Origin: Gnetum montanum
Taxonomy: Eukaryota; Streptophyta; Gnetopsida; Gnetales; Gnetaceae
Assembly: GCA_015680685.1 (NCBI GenBank)
Contig: MNCI01005936.1
Span: 48,305-85,360, forward strand
Reading direction: 5' to 3'
Length of the DNA: 37,056 nucleotides
Positions 20,915 to 31,240 of the stretch are shown here, one piece after another. The notes below the pieces were generated by a model. That model did no database searches, was not told the DNA's origin, and was given only the letters and a program-made list of their open reading frames with translations. The first letter of the stretch is position 1; every line of letters starts with the position of its first letter. Made by a program: the position numbers and the translations under genes.

Positions 20915-21210
20915 AATTAACTTAGTGGTCACAGGTTCGATTCCACTAGGCAGCACTGAGTAATAAATTTTATAAAAGAAAATCTATAAAAGGAATTCTG
21001 AAACCAGTCTAATAAATTTTATAAAAGAAAATCTATAAAAGGAATTCTGAAACCAGTCTAATAAATTTTATAAAAGAAAATCTATAAAAGGAATTCTGAA
21101 ACCAGTCTAATAAATTTTATAAAAGAAAATCTATAAAAGGAATTCTGAAACCAGTCTAATAGATTCAAGGGGTGTAAGTGGATGTAAGTAAAAATTTCTG
21201 TTTCAGTTTG
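20915..21210 (+). mobile_element. tRNA-derived SINE, copy 2, with internal tandem expansion
   Basis: Contains a perfect B box GGTTCGATTCC (20934-20944) but no clear A box, so it is 5' truncated. The tail GGGGTGTAAGTGGATGTAAG matches copy 1. Between head and tail lie four tandem copies of a 49-bp unit where copy 1 has a single, diverged unit. Confidence 0.6.
20962..21157. repeat. Tandem repeat, 4 x 49 bp, identical copies
   Basis: Units start at 20962, 21011, 21060 and 21109, each AATAAATTTTATAAAAGAAA... to ...CTGAAACCAGTCT. The four units read identically, so the expansion is far younger than the surrounding sequence. The unit is the SINE body. It is not a CRISPR array: there are no spacers. 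Confidence 0.97.
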
Positions 21211-21756
21211 ACTAATACAATCAAGTCTACTTGGAAATTTGCCGAAACAATTAAGCCAAGCAATGGTACAAGTAAATCACTTCAGATTGATATCTGTGGT
21301 ATATGTAGGAGAAGCATCTCGACCACACTATGTACAAAGCCAAAACAATAATGTGCTTTGTCATTCACTTTTTCTTTTGCAATATACTTTTTAGCATATA
21401 TTATAAATTTTCATGCATTAAACATCTTTTTCTCATACATAAATTTTCTATACTCAGCTTCCTGTAATGAAATGTTCACGGGAAATTTATACTTCTGCTG
21501 TGAAAAATGCTCAAGCATGTAAATCGCTGTACAGAATGCTATGCTTAATGTCAAAAATTCTCAGACATACATTGTTGCAAATTTATGCTCACAAGCTCCT
21601 GTAAATACAGGAGAGACGGCTTTACCTAGTTATATGCAAGAGCCCACCCTTGTATTTTAGATGCAAGCATTGCTCTTAAGGCAACAGACCACAAGCCCTG
21701 TTCCATCCAAGGGATTTAATTTCCATATTTGTTCATGTCTTGGAGTTTTTTCTCTG
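21211..21756. other. Intron sequence, nothing recognised
   Basis: AT-rich and non-coding, up to the poly-T that marks the 3' end of TE-4. Confidence 0.5.
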
Positions 21757-22080
21757 TTTTTTTTTAAGAGAGAGAGGGAAGGTCAAGAATATATTACAGC
21801 TACAAAAACAGATTAGATACAGTTGAGGTGGCAGAGACTCCCCACAAAAAAGGGGGAGGAAAACCCCCCAGAAAAGCATACAAGGGATGAAAACCCCCAA
21901 GTGGAAAAAACAACCCCCAATAACAGAAAATGAAAAAGGCAGAAACAGTGTCCCACTGCAGGGGATAACCAACAAATGCATTCAACAACTAGGCTGCAGG
22001 GCCCCCGTTCTCAAAACCCCATCCCAAAAACCCAGTGGACTGCACCATACACCCTTCTTGAAATTTTATGAACCTTATCA

Positions 22081-22760
22081 TCATATGGGCTGAGGAAGCC
22101 TGATGAAGGGGCAATGTGGCCTTTCCTGCATGTGGGCAACATCTAAAATAGCCTTGTGATGTTTAGAGGCCACAAAAGCCACAGCCTCCTGAAAGTCTTT
22201 GTATTGGTCTTCCCTCAATTGTTGCTCCTCAGCCCCCAAATTTCTAGCTTTGTCAGGGTGAAGCCTACTGAAAATCATGTGAATGAACCTGCGTAGAGCA
22301 GCCCATGCTACATTACAATTTGTACCCATAATCATGTATGGGGACCTCCCTATACATAGCAATCGGCAAAAGTTAAAGTCATGGGCGGCATCTTAATTAA
22401 TTCTCATCTGTTGCTCCTCCAACCACACCCAAGCATGCTGCTCCTCCTCATCTTCCTCTCTCTTGAGATGCTCTTGCTCCTCCCTGTGCAAGTCCTGCTT
22501 GATCTGCACATGGAGTTGCTCTTCCAACGTACTTCTAAGGGCAACATCCCTCAACTCCCTCTAGCATTTCTCCTCCTCAGCAACCTCTTTGCATCACAAC
22601 TATTTCATCCTTGCTAGCTCTTTCTGCTCCTGCCTCAACAACTTGGCCTCCCATCTAGCCTGCTCCTTTGCCTAAACCCTAGCTTCAATCTCAGCAGTGG
22701 CCCTCAAAAGATCTTCATCAAACTTCGACTGCAGCTCCTAGTGGATCTGCTCCTTTGCAT
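22081..22760 (-). pseudogene. TE-4 coiled coil + J-domain-like region with HPD
   Basis: One frame from about 22760 to the stop at 22081, with only a few stops. The coiled coil comes first (for example KFDEDLLRATAEIEAR and HREEQEHLKREEDEEEQHAW). The J-like module follows: SPYMIMGTNCNVAWAALRRF (helix I/II), FSRLHPDKARNLGAEEQ with HPDK at 22249-22260, and YKDFQEAVAFVASKHHKAIL (helix III). The protein ends LDVAHMQERPHC...RLPQPI, matching the C-termini in TE-3 and TE-7. HPD is the Hsp70-stimulating tripeptide of J-proteins. It is the only copy here that keeps HPDK intact. The last 94 codons (22362-22081) are fully open. Confidence 0.65.
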
Positions 22761-23158
22761 GCAAAAGTTGCTCTTAGAGGCTTGATTGTTGGTCCATTGC
22801 AGAGCCCTACTAGTCAAAACGCTCTCCTGCCCATGTTGTACTGCCCAGCTCATCCAACATCACAGAAGCAGAAGAGGAAGAAGTGCCCTCCTGCGTTGTC
22901 CTTTGTCGTTTACCGTGTAAGAGGAGGGTTTGACTGGTGTCGGCCCCAATGGCTGCACAGCCCTCCAAAGGGCAAGGATAAGGCTAGAATGGTGACCCTA
23001 GCGCTCCTGTCTAAGGGAAGCTAGGAAGAACTTAGCAAGTTGACCTATCTACCCAACTTCAAGCAACGGAGAGAAGCGAAATTGATCCCCTACAACTTCC
23101 ACACATTGCCAGACTAGATAAAATAGCGTTCTACCAACTCCACCACATGTTGCCATAA

Positions 23159-23545
23159 TTATGGGAGGGCAGAGTTGGGCACTTGGCCACTCTCCATTTT
23201 TGGCACCGGCCCATTAAAGAAGCTCTTAGCATCCTTCAAACCACACCCCATGGGCAACCCCACCTCACCCATCACTGACAAACCCAAGTATCTTGTAGTG
23301 GCTAACTCTATAAGGTCAATGTGAACCCTACGAAAGATAGTAAAATCCCCTCTCCACCACCAATAACAAGGGGCATCTAAAAGATCAAGCTCCCCCACAA
23401 GCAGGGGAAGAAGGTCCCCCCAACCCACTTGCACTACCATGCTCCACAGCACTTGGTTGTTACAAAATCCATCACAGTCCAACTCATACTTGGGAGTAAC
23501 CCCCATTGTTGCAATAGCCTCCTTCCACAGCCACCCAACAAGCAA
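23159..23545 (-). pseudogene. TE-4 domain after zf-RVT, resembling putative plant transposon protein domain
   Basis: An open stretch of 128 codons, MLVGWLWKEAIATMGV then TPKYELDCDGFCNNQVLWSM, GWGDLLPLLVGELDLLD and LIELATTRYLGLSVMGEVGL. It aligns with the TE-3 block that begins MPTYELDC. It continues in the same frame as the zf-RVT region just upstream (LWLLWHAQNEWIF), separated only by stop codons, which favours a C-terminal extension of ORF2. Decayed sequence at 23158-22760 carries the rest of the domain and the linker to the coiled coil. Confidence 0.55.
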
Positions 23546-23599
23546 AGAAATTTACGACAAATGTCAAAGTGGCGTAGCCTAGAAAATCCACTCATTCTG

Positions 23600-25512
23600 A
23601 GCATGCCAAAGCAACCATAGCACTATAGTAGCTGGGGTGTTGTCATGGAGTTGTGGTTGCAAAACACCTGATGTCCTCCAAATAGCGATGGTGAAAGGAC
23701 AAAGGTAAGTAAAGTGCTATAGAGTTTCAACAACAACGTGGTAGAAGGGGCAAGTGGTATTAATTGAGAGGTTGCAATCCCATAGTAAAGTTTGAACTAG
23801 GAGTTTGCCTTGGTAAATGAGCCAAAGGAGCATTTAATTTTATTTTGGTAATCATCCCCTCCAGACAATCCACCAGTCATGGACTGAGAGATACTTGCAT
23901 TTAATGACTTCCCACAATTGAACATTTGTCAGCACCCACTGGCCAACCCTATGTGCATAAGTGCATAGGTTCGACCAAAGGCAGAAATCCCACAATCCCA
24001 TAATCCATGGTTAATACTTGTTGCTTAGGATGGCCACCTATTTCGCTTGACTCCCATTGTTTTGCATGAACTAGTTGAGAAGTCCCAGATATCCCATCAG
24101 GATGGCATCCTCAAAAGCCACCATCCCCAAACCCCCCATAGCCTTCAGCCGAGCCACCTTCTCCCAACAGATAAGATGCATTCAATCCCCTCCTTTCCCT
24201 CCCAACCATATAAAATTTCGAATAATTTGATCCACTTTCCTAATAACTCCTTTCAGGGGTGCTGTGACAGAGGCAACAAATTTAGCCATGGCAAAGATAA
24301 CAAACGAAGCAAGAAACAATCTCCATTTCATAGTAAGAAAAAGTGAAGTTCAATGTTCCACTCTTGACTGTATCCTTTGGATTAGCTAAGTCCAGGATGA
24401 ATTCCTACTCCAAGAAAACATGGGGATCCCTGGCTAGGACTTGTGAAGCAGCCCTTACATCATCCCCAACATATGGAAAATTTTCCCTTTTACTGTCACC
24501 TTCGTACAAAAGAAATACACCACAAAGTTTTCCCAATTAATTGCAAGGCCAACCTCCTATGACATTCTGTTAAGAGCTCTAGCAATAGCTTTAGCTTGGA
24601 GCACAACCGCCTTGGTAACCAAAATTGTATCATCTGCATAGTGTTTGACTATGCATGTGACCCACTTAATGTTCAGCCCTCTAACCCCTTCTGCTTTGTA
24701 GTAAAGATTCATTGTATCCATAGCAATCATAAATAGGTAAGGTGAGGGGATCACCTTGATGTAACACTTATGCAAGGAGGAAAACATGCAAATGTGACCA
24801 TTGATGTGAAAGGAGTAGGCCCCCATGGCCTAAAGGTTTATACTTAAATTAACAAACTTTGGGTGAATTCCTTTCTTGAGCATAATGTTTCGAAGAGAGC
24901 CCCAATACACAGTGTCAAATGCTTTGGCAATATCAAGTTTGATACACATACTTGGAAACTTGGCTTTCTACATAGAATGCATTACCTCCTATAGAAGCAA
25001 TATCTAGTCCTAGATATATCTCTCCTTCACAAAGTTAACCTATTGGGCACCAACAGGGGATGGCATCAATGGTTGACGACACTTGACAAGGATCTTTGTG
25101 AATAGCCTGAGGAGGGTATAAAGACCTCTATGGGTTAGAAGTACATTGGTTCAGTAGGGTTCAAGATCTTTGGTATGAGTACAATCCTTGAGCAATTAAT
25201 CTCATGCCTAACTTGCTCCCATTTGAGCATGAGATTGAAGGCATCCACAATATTATCCCCTAGGATATCAAATAATTCTCTGAAGAACTCAATTGGCCAA
25301 CCATCCAACCCTATGGCTTTAGCTATTTTCAATGAGGACATGACTTCTAAAAGTTCCTCCTTGGTGATGGGAGCGATGAGCCTATCATTATCCTCCTCCC
25401 AAACAAGCCTCTGAAGGGGGATGGAGATAGGGAGGGTGGTGGGGTGTTCTCCCCCCAATCCATATGTTGGACCAATATTGTTGTATAACCTAGGCAATGT
25501 TGTGAATGTCAT
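23600..25512 (-). pseudogene. TE-4 ORF2 reverse transcriptase and zf-RVT
   Basis: Blocks in order (leftward): ITKEELLEVMSSLKIAKAIG plus LDGWPIEFFREL (25512-25135, RT N-terminus; the usual GKSPGPDGF is KAIGLDGWP); HEINCSRIVLIPKILN; motif A CIKLDIAKAFDTVYWGSL (about 24950-24890); motif B-like SPYLFMIAMDTM; and motif C KHYADDTILVTKAV with both Asp intact (within 24826-24557). zf-RVT remnants CPFYHVVVETL and HFTYLCPF lie near 23760-23700. Stops and shifts between blocks make it a pseudogene, but the RT catalytic residues survive. Confidence 0.85.
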
Positions 25513-25949
25513 GTACTAGGTTTCCCCCTGCAAAATAGCATGAATCCTTTTGGCCTCATTGTTAGCCTTTGCCATGACAAAAAAGAATCTTGTGCCCCTA
25601 TTGCCATCCTTAAGCCATTTAACATGTGCTATTTCTCTCCAGTATTGTTCTTCTTCCTCTACTAGCTACTACAAGCTAACAAGAAGATCATACTCTTCCT
25701 CGTCCATGAACTCTCCACCTACCTTTCTAGCCTAGATGTCCAACAGTCTTTGTCATAGGGCAACTTGAGGGGCTTTAAAGGTGTACTTGTCATTTATCTG
25801 CACATTCCAAATTCCCTTTTAAGCAAAGCAAGCCCATGTTTTAGGAACTCCAACAGATCAGCCTAAGAGGGGTGGTTTCCCCAAATATCTGACACCAACT
25901 AGTGGAGCCATGGTTTAGTCAACCATGTCTATTCAAGCCAAAAAGGGGC

Positions 25950-26641
25950 AGGCCCTGACCAATCCAATGAGCGTACAACACAAACAAGTGCCTTGTAATC
26001 TGAGGCTCTATTCTTGTGACCTGTCACTGAGATTCCATGGGTAAGAAACAATCCTATACTAACCCATACCTTGTCAATTCTAGACAAGATGTGATCAGAC
26101 CCTTTCCTTCTAGTACTCTAGATGAAGTGGTAGCCTTTGATGTCCACATCCACCATGTCGAAAGTCCAAATGCATTGCAGAAACTCCTAGCTCCCTATGG
26201 AGGGGGACCATAGTCTCCACCAGTATTTTTCCACACATAAAGGTGCTGATTGAAGTTGCCTATCAGTACCCAAGTATGACAATTCAGGATCTAGTTTGCA
26301 ATCCTATGCAACTCCTATAATTAGTTACCCCAGTCCTGGGGCTCTTAAAAATTTGTAATCCAGAGGCCTTGTCAGGGTAAGAACATTGTGATACTCCACG
26401 TAGAAGTGTCAACAACATCAAATGATAGCTTGGAAAGGATTGCCATACCCCCTACCCTACCATAACAATCCAAGAAGCATGAGTGACATCCCTACCAGCA
26501 CAAAACACTACATTGTGTGGTGTGGAGCTTAGTCTCCTAGAGACACACCACAATACATTCTTTTGCATGCATTAATTCTTCCAAGGTACTTCTTTTGTAG
26601 GGGGTACCATGTCCCTTGCAATTCCACAACAAGATCTTCAT
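25950..26641 (-). pseudogene. TE-4 ORF2 N-terminus: APE-type endonuclease
   Basis: ORF2 starts at ATG 26641 with MKILLWNCKGHGTPYKRSTL, matching the TE-3 start MKLLSWNCRGQGTPYKR. A stop follows after about 35 codons. Further down, SDHILSRIDKVWVSIGLF (about 26100-26050) is the conserved S-R-I-D-x-V-W block of LINE endonucleases. Intermediate motifs are present but scattered over frames. Confidence 0.8.
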
Positions 26642-26783
26642 GGTATACTAGTATACCGTTTCTTGTAGAACCCTTTTAGGTTGGCTTCAGTTCCCAAATC
26701 AATATCATATTGTGTCTTCTTAGTCTGCATTTCTTGGCTGGTTGGCCACCCCACCCTCTAGTCTCTATCCTTACCGAAAATTC

Positions 26784-27400
26784 CTAATCTTCATCCCTTA
26801 GGATATGGCAAGCATTGAGCTCCATAGCCAACATGGTAGAATTGTGCACCATTGAAATCCAATCCTTGAGTAGTAGAAGCTCCACCATCGGGCAAGGAGG
26901 AGTGTGCTCCATCATCGCATCATCATCTTGACTCCAAGGCAGGAAAGAACAGCCCCCAAAGGTAAGCCTAGGCTTATCAAGCTCAACGTGTGACAGCCCC
27001 AGCAAGAGGCTAGGGAGGGGTAACCAGAGAAACCCAACCCTTCTTTCTCATGAGCATCCAACCATTGACAGGCACAGCCAACTTTGGTTTAGTCTCTCTG
27101 GGCATACCCTACAATCCTTGATGCCATAATTTCCTTTGTCGTAAATTCCACATGGCCTCAAGGGCCTGGCCTGAGAAGGGCCAACACGTCCACTAGGACA
27201 TTCTCATATTCAATGGTTAATTTCTCTTCTCCAAAGGGTAAGTCCAAAAGGACCTCCTAGCGGAGATCATATGCAAATAACAACCTCCAAACAAAACCTA
27301 GCAAAACCCATCCGTTCTTTCAACGCTGTAAATTTATCAAAGGTAATAAACTCGTTGAAGAAGCCCACAAGCATCTCTAAGAAATCCATGAGAGTCTGTG
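26784..27400 (-). pseudogene. TE-4 ORF1 C-terminal half (DUF4283 end, mutated CCHC)
   Basis: Begins inside DUF4283 (FFNEFITFDKFTALKERMGF, compare FFGEFIAFDRVTMS in TE-6). The knuckle at 27111-27152 reads CGIYDKGNYGIKDC: relative to CDFCGKGNHMTKDC in TE-1, the second Cys and the His are both Tyr (C to Y, H to Y), so zinc binding is lost. A final open stretch (27005-26784) of 73 codons follows and ends about 140 bp before ORF2. Confidence 0.75.
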
Positions 27401-28849
27401 TTTTTCTATTTTTAATCAAAATGAAAATCTGGTTTCTATCATTGCTTGGTCACTACACAAACATTGAAGTGTATATCATAACAGTCATAACAAAAATTTA
27501 TTAGGACATTTAGTAAGGGACATTTTTTTCAACTAAAGCCCTTTCTAAATTTTTCTGAATTCATCCACTTGTGTAAAATTTCAAGTCATACTGAAAAGGC
27601 AATTCAAATTGTTTGCTAGAACATCTGAGATTTGATTTCCCACTAGAATTCATACAAAATGCTTGGTATTAATGCCAGCCAAATCCACTACATTTAAAGC
27701 AACCTATGTTTTATCGAGAAATCAATTTGAATGCTTCTACATATACCCCACAAAAGTGAAATTCAGTAAAATACGATTTAAGATTTCACATTCTTGATTA
27801 TATAAAGGACGGGTATTCACAACATTCATTCCTCAGCAAATGAGAAAATCCCTTGTCGGGATCTTGCCTTTAAAGGATCTTTTCAAAATGATATGGACAC
27901 ATGGTGCAATTATTTCACGTCTCTAATTCTTAAAATCATTTTAGACTTCATGTTGATGACTTGTGCATAGGCTGCCTTCAGAGTATAATTTTTTCTATTC
28001 CAAGTAACACCTATGTAGGTTTGAGCTCACAATACTTTATAAACAAAGGTTAAATTTGTTGACGAGCCCTACAAGTGAGTTATGAATTAGTAATTATCAG
28101 AGGATTATGAAAGCATAGCCCATTAGACTTATACTTGCATTTCATTAATGGATCCATGGTTTATACCCTGTGTATAATTGTTGTACCAACTTACCTAACA
28201 AAACAATATTGAAGCACAATAGATGGTGCACTTCCAATCCTCTTCTTTTCCAAGGCTGCAAATTTCATCCCAACTGATAGTATGCACGCTTCTATACATA
28301 TTCAAATACTTAGGAATGTTCTTTCTATCCATTCAATCTGGTCAATTATGGTTTTAGATGCTTCAAAACACATCAGGTATAATGACAATGATTGATGGGT
28401 TGGTTTGATAAGCTGAAGTCTCCCAACTTTTAATAACATTTTAGTTTGCCAACCTCTAAACAGTTGTAAAAATTTCAAAGGAATTCTTCCCACATCTACA
28501 TACCTATCCAACTGGAGCACAAAGGAAGACCCAAGTTCTTTTTTGGAAGACTAGCAATAAAGCATCCCAAAAATCTGTTATACTCTTGCTCCTTTGTTTT
28601 AGGAATACCAAAACAATATAAATTACTCTTTGTTTATAATTATTGGACAATGTGCTTTTGACCAATGGTAAGCAAAAATTTACAAAGTATATCACAAACA
28701 TGAGTTAAGCTTCTTATCTTATCAGCATGCCTATCACATACCAATGGTAACATAAAATTACATTTTAGTTTTCGTAAACCTACAATGCGGTATAGCTACT
28801 ATCTAAGCTACTTAATGGGATACACAAAAGGAAAAGGCATCATTCTTAC
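27401..28849. other. Intron sequence, nothing recognised
   Basis: AT-rich and non-coding on both strands; the 5' portion of the giant LEPA intron. Confidence 0.5.
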
Positions 28850-28915
28850 AGGAATGATTTCAAGATTGTTCTCCAATGCCAGATAAACATTTGCAAGAGT
28901 TTGGGCTTCTATTCC
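28850..28915 (-). CDS. LEPA: LEPA exon, GTPase domain ([17 protein letters not shown])
   Basis: A 66-nt exon of 22 residues, phase 0 at both ends, starting [13 protein letters not shown] and ending ENNLEIIP. This is the segment following G3 in LepA GTPases. The acceptor is TTGTCCAG at 28916-28923. The donor GTAAGAATG is near consensus and opens the 24.4-kb intron. It is preceded by a 241-bp intron. Confidence 0.94.
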
Positions 28916-29156
28916 CTGGACAACAAAATAAAAAAGAAACACCCTTGCAATTACTAATGCTTATTTCTATCATAAAACATACAAAAATAAAAATAAAAAT
29001 AAATAATCATTGGGAATAATAGTAACATCGTGTTAAAAGGAGTCTCTGCTTCTAACAATCTTACCAAACAACTCATAAACATGCTTTTCACAAGTGACCA
29101 TGATTGATTTCAAAATGTTAATAAATAGTTTTAATATATTTATGTTGACAAAGTAC

Positions 29157-29213
29157 CTGAGATGCATCAACAACTAGAAGAGCTCCCTCACATGCAGCTA
29201 GAGACCGAGAGAC
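29157..29213 (-). CDS. LEPA: LEPA exon, GTPase domain after G3 (VSRSLAACEGALLVVDASQ)
   Basis: A 57-nt exon encoding VSRSLAACEGALLVVDASQ, phase 0 at both ends. It is the strongly conserved stretch immediately after the G3 motif DTPGHVDF of translational GTPases. The acceptor is TTTCTAAAG and the donor GTACTTTG. The upstream exon with G1-G3 was looked for in 29214-37056 and not found, so it probably lies beyond another large intron. The retroelements to the right would then also be intronic. Confidence 0.94.
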
Positions 29214-30766
29214 CTTTAGAAACACATATGAAAAAAAAATTAATCAAAGCTTTTCTAACTTTATTCCACAGCATTAACATGTATTAGTTAATATTATATT
29301 CCACTCTTCAATACCAGAGCATCTACCAAGATAAAGCTAGTAAGAAAATGACAATACTCTAAGGTGTGCCGCAAGAGCTAAAATAGGTATGTTGAGATGC
29401 AAAAGAATGCTCATACTGAGGAACTTGACCTATGAATCAAGTTGGAGGAACCTGACCCATGAATTTTTATTTTATTTTATCTAAATGTGATGCATTGCTC
29501 TTCTTAGTTTAAAATAGTAGAGTATAAGTACCCTCTCCATGGCTGTAGAAAGGTCACGTGATGACCTTTCAAGGCTCGTAAGATGATGGGAAAATTCACA
29601 TTGTTGATGACCTAAAAAAGAAGTGCCTTATTTGATTATGTGTTCTGGACTGCCCTTATCATGAATCTATTTTGAAAATTCTTTCCTTACATCTTATGAC
29701 AATTCTAAATGATAAAGAGAGATATTATGCTGAAATGTTTTGTAATTATCAAGAGGAATTGAACTTGAGATCTAGCAAAATCTAAACTCTGAAATATCAA
29801 AATTGTTGATTTAGGAATTGAACTTGCAAACTGTGAATATACATATATTATTGATTTTTTTTATAGTGATCATGAAGAGAATTGAACTCATGACTCATTG
29901 CTGAAAAAAAAAAGAGAGAGAGAACTTTAAAAAGAAAAGAATACAAACAGTCCCCAAGAAGTCAGTTATAAGAAACCATCCATTATCCCTTACTCCACCT
30001 ACAAACAGGGAGAGGATAAGAGCAAAAAAAAAAAACACAAGGCAAAAGTAGTTGAGCAAAACGAAAGAAAAAAGGGATACAACAACAAGGAGTGTGGCTG
30101 GGAAGGGAAAGAAGATTGTGGCTGCTACAAGAGATAGCAAGGAGAAAGAAAACAAGTGCGGCATAGAAATCCAATATTCTGATAATTCCTCCTAGTAAGC
30201 AAGATATCTAAGTAGAAGGTATAATGATCCATCTCTGTCATGTTTGATAATGGCCAGCAAGGGCTGCTTTTCTCAAACTTCTCTCTTCTTGCTTGTCTAA
30301 CCACCTTCACAATGCTTATATGAAAATATCAAGATTGTTGTTGTAAGCTTAGATTTTTGAAACCTTTATTACCTTTTTTTGGATCTCTTAGCCTATCCTT
30401 TGGACTCTCACACCTAAATGACTTTGATGAAAGTTGTTTCTGTAATGATTCAAAAACACCCATAATGATTTGGGGCATTTTTAGCAAAAGATTGCCAACA
30501 AGGGCCAAGGATCCCTAATATGAGGATTGGTACCACTAGCAGAAAGTGAGAGTATCCTTGGGCCCATGGATAATTGTGAATATTTTAAAATTGTTGAATT
30601 CTTGGATTTTGGTTGGAATTTGGTTGATGAACCCTCCCCCTTTGAATGCATAAATCTTAGATTTGAACCTTGAATTATAATTTTTTTTCCTGCACCTTCT
30701 CAAGTCTGATTTTGATATCTTTCTATAAGTTGATGGAGTGGGGGAAAACCTAGGATGTTAATTTAT
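29214..30766. other. Probable LEPA intron, no gene
   Basis: AT-rich. The word GAATTGAACT recurs at about 29757, 29816 and 29880, the reverse complement of a B-box-like AGTTCAATTC, hinting at decayed minus-strand SINE heads. From 29902 to 30120 the plus strand is purine-rich (A11 then GAGAGAGAG), which creates hydrophobic minus-strand ORFs not regarded as genes. Confidence 0.4.
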
Positions 30767-31240
30767 GGTTGTGATCTATTTATTCTCTGCTATTGAACAT
30801 ATGAATTTCTTGATTAAATGGTTACTAGTAAAATGGTTACAAGAGTTAAATTCGGATCTTGTTTTTGTGTGTGGCTGGAAATTATAAAATATTATTATGT
30901 AATTGAGCAAATATGAGATTATTAATTTATCTGCTTTTGTGGTCATTTCTTTGGTTTTCAAATGTGCAAATCATCCTGATTAAATATTTCTTTTTAGGTT
31001 GAATAATAAAAAGTTTGATTTTTTTTTAATCTGATGAATTTGCACATATATTTTACTATGGCTATTTCTTTATAAAATTATCTCTTAATTCTTAAAATTA
31101 ATATTGAATGACCTGTTTCAAAGCTAGATAGGTGCTGTTGATTTCATTTTAATTTTATAGTTTGATTGTTGTAGAAAGAAAGCTACCTAGGCATTTTCTT
31201 TTTGCAACTAGCTTTCTTTCTAGGGGGGCTTTGGGTGCTA
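30767..31240. repeat. LTR-like dispersed repeat, copy 2
   Basis: A diverged second copy of 17468-17949 in the same orientation, beginning GGTTGTGATC and ending GGGGGGCTTTGGGTGCTA. It lacks the ACAACA terminus. It carries a local inverted pair, AGAAAGAAAGCTA and TAGCTTTCTTTCT, near its right end, a possible small hairpin absent from copy 1. Confidence 0.5.

Larger units (their letters stand above)
21757..27400 (-). mobile_element. LINE TE-4: large minus-strand copy, ORF1 5'-truncated
   Basis: About 5.6 kb in the same orientation as LEPA. The 3' end is an A tract (T9 at 21757-21765) preceded by TAATATATTCTTGACC, as in TE-2. Read leftward: ORF1 from mid-DUF4283, ORF2 (endonuclease, RT, zf-RVT), the plant-transposon-like domain, the coiled coil, and the J-like domain with intact HPDK. 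It has the same gene order as TE-3 but is clearly diverged from it, so the two are independent insertions of one family. The 5' end near 27400 is set by loss of ORF1 similarity. Confidence 0.87.
4427..28849 (-). other. LEPA: Giant LEPA intron (about 24.4 kb)
   Basis: The intron between the exon ending ENNLEIIP (28850) and the exon starting VLNKID (4426). Its donor is CCT|GTAAGAATG and its acceptor is GGATGTTAG. Both exon edges are phase 0 and the joined protein reads through as LepA. The intron contains LINEs TE-3, TE-4 and TE-5, an unidentified degenerate coding remnant, an LTR-like repeat and two SINEs; recognisable repeats fill roughly two thirds of it. Neighbouring introns are 141-241 bp, so this one has grown by insertion. 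Alternatives are a partial pseudogene or assembly misjoin, but intact splice sites and reading frame argue against both. Confidence 0.88.

Noticed and set aside
20962-21157. CRISPR-like array
   Set aside because: Units are contiguous with no spacers, in a plant intron, and correspond to a SINE body.
22081-22362. Host DnaJ gene or exon captured once by a LINE
   Set aside because: The same coiled coil and J-like order, with a shared C-terminal tail, occurs in separate LINE copies at 2392, 11810, 16470, 22081 and 35277, each next to the LINE 3' UTR.
21745-27410. Target-site duplication of TE-4 (GTTTTTTCTCT near 21745 versus GTTTTTCTATT near 27400)
   Set aside because: Both are T-rich low-complexity words with mismatches; chance is likely.
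3853-29213. Bacterial or organellar lepA
   Set aside because: The gene is split by spliceosomal-type introns with GT and AG ends, so it is a nuclear gene.
29895-30174. Overlapping hydrophobic minus-strand ORFs
   Set aside because: They are products of a purine-rich plus strand; two frames give similar nonsense and neither has a recognisable domain.
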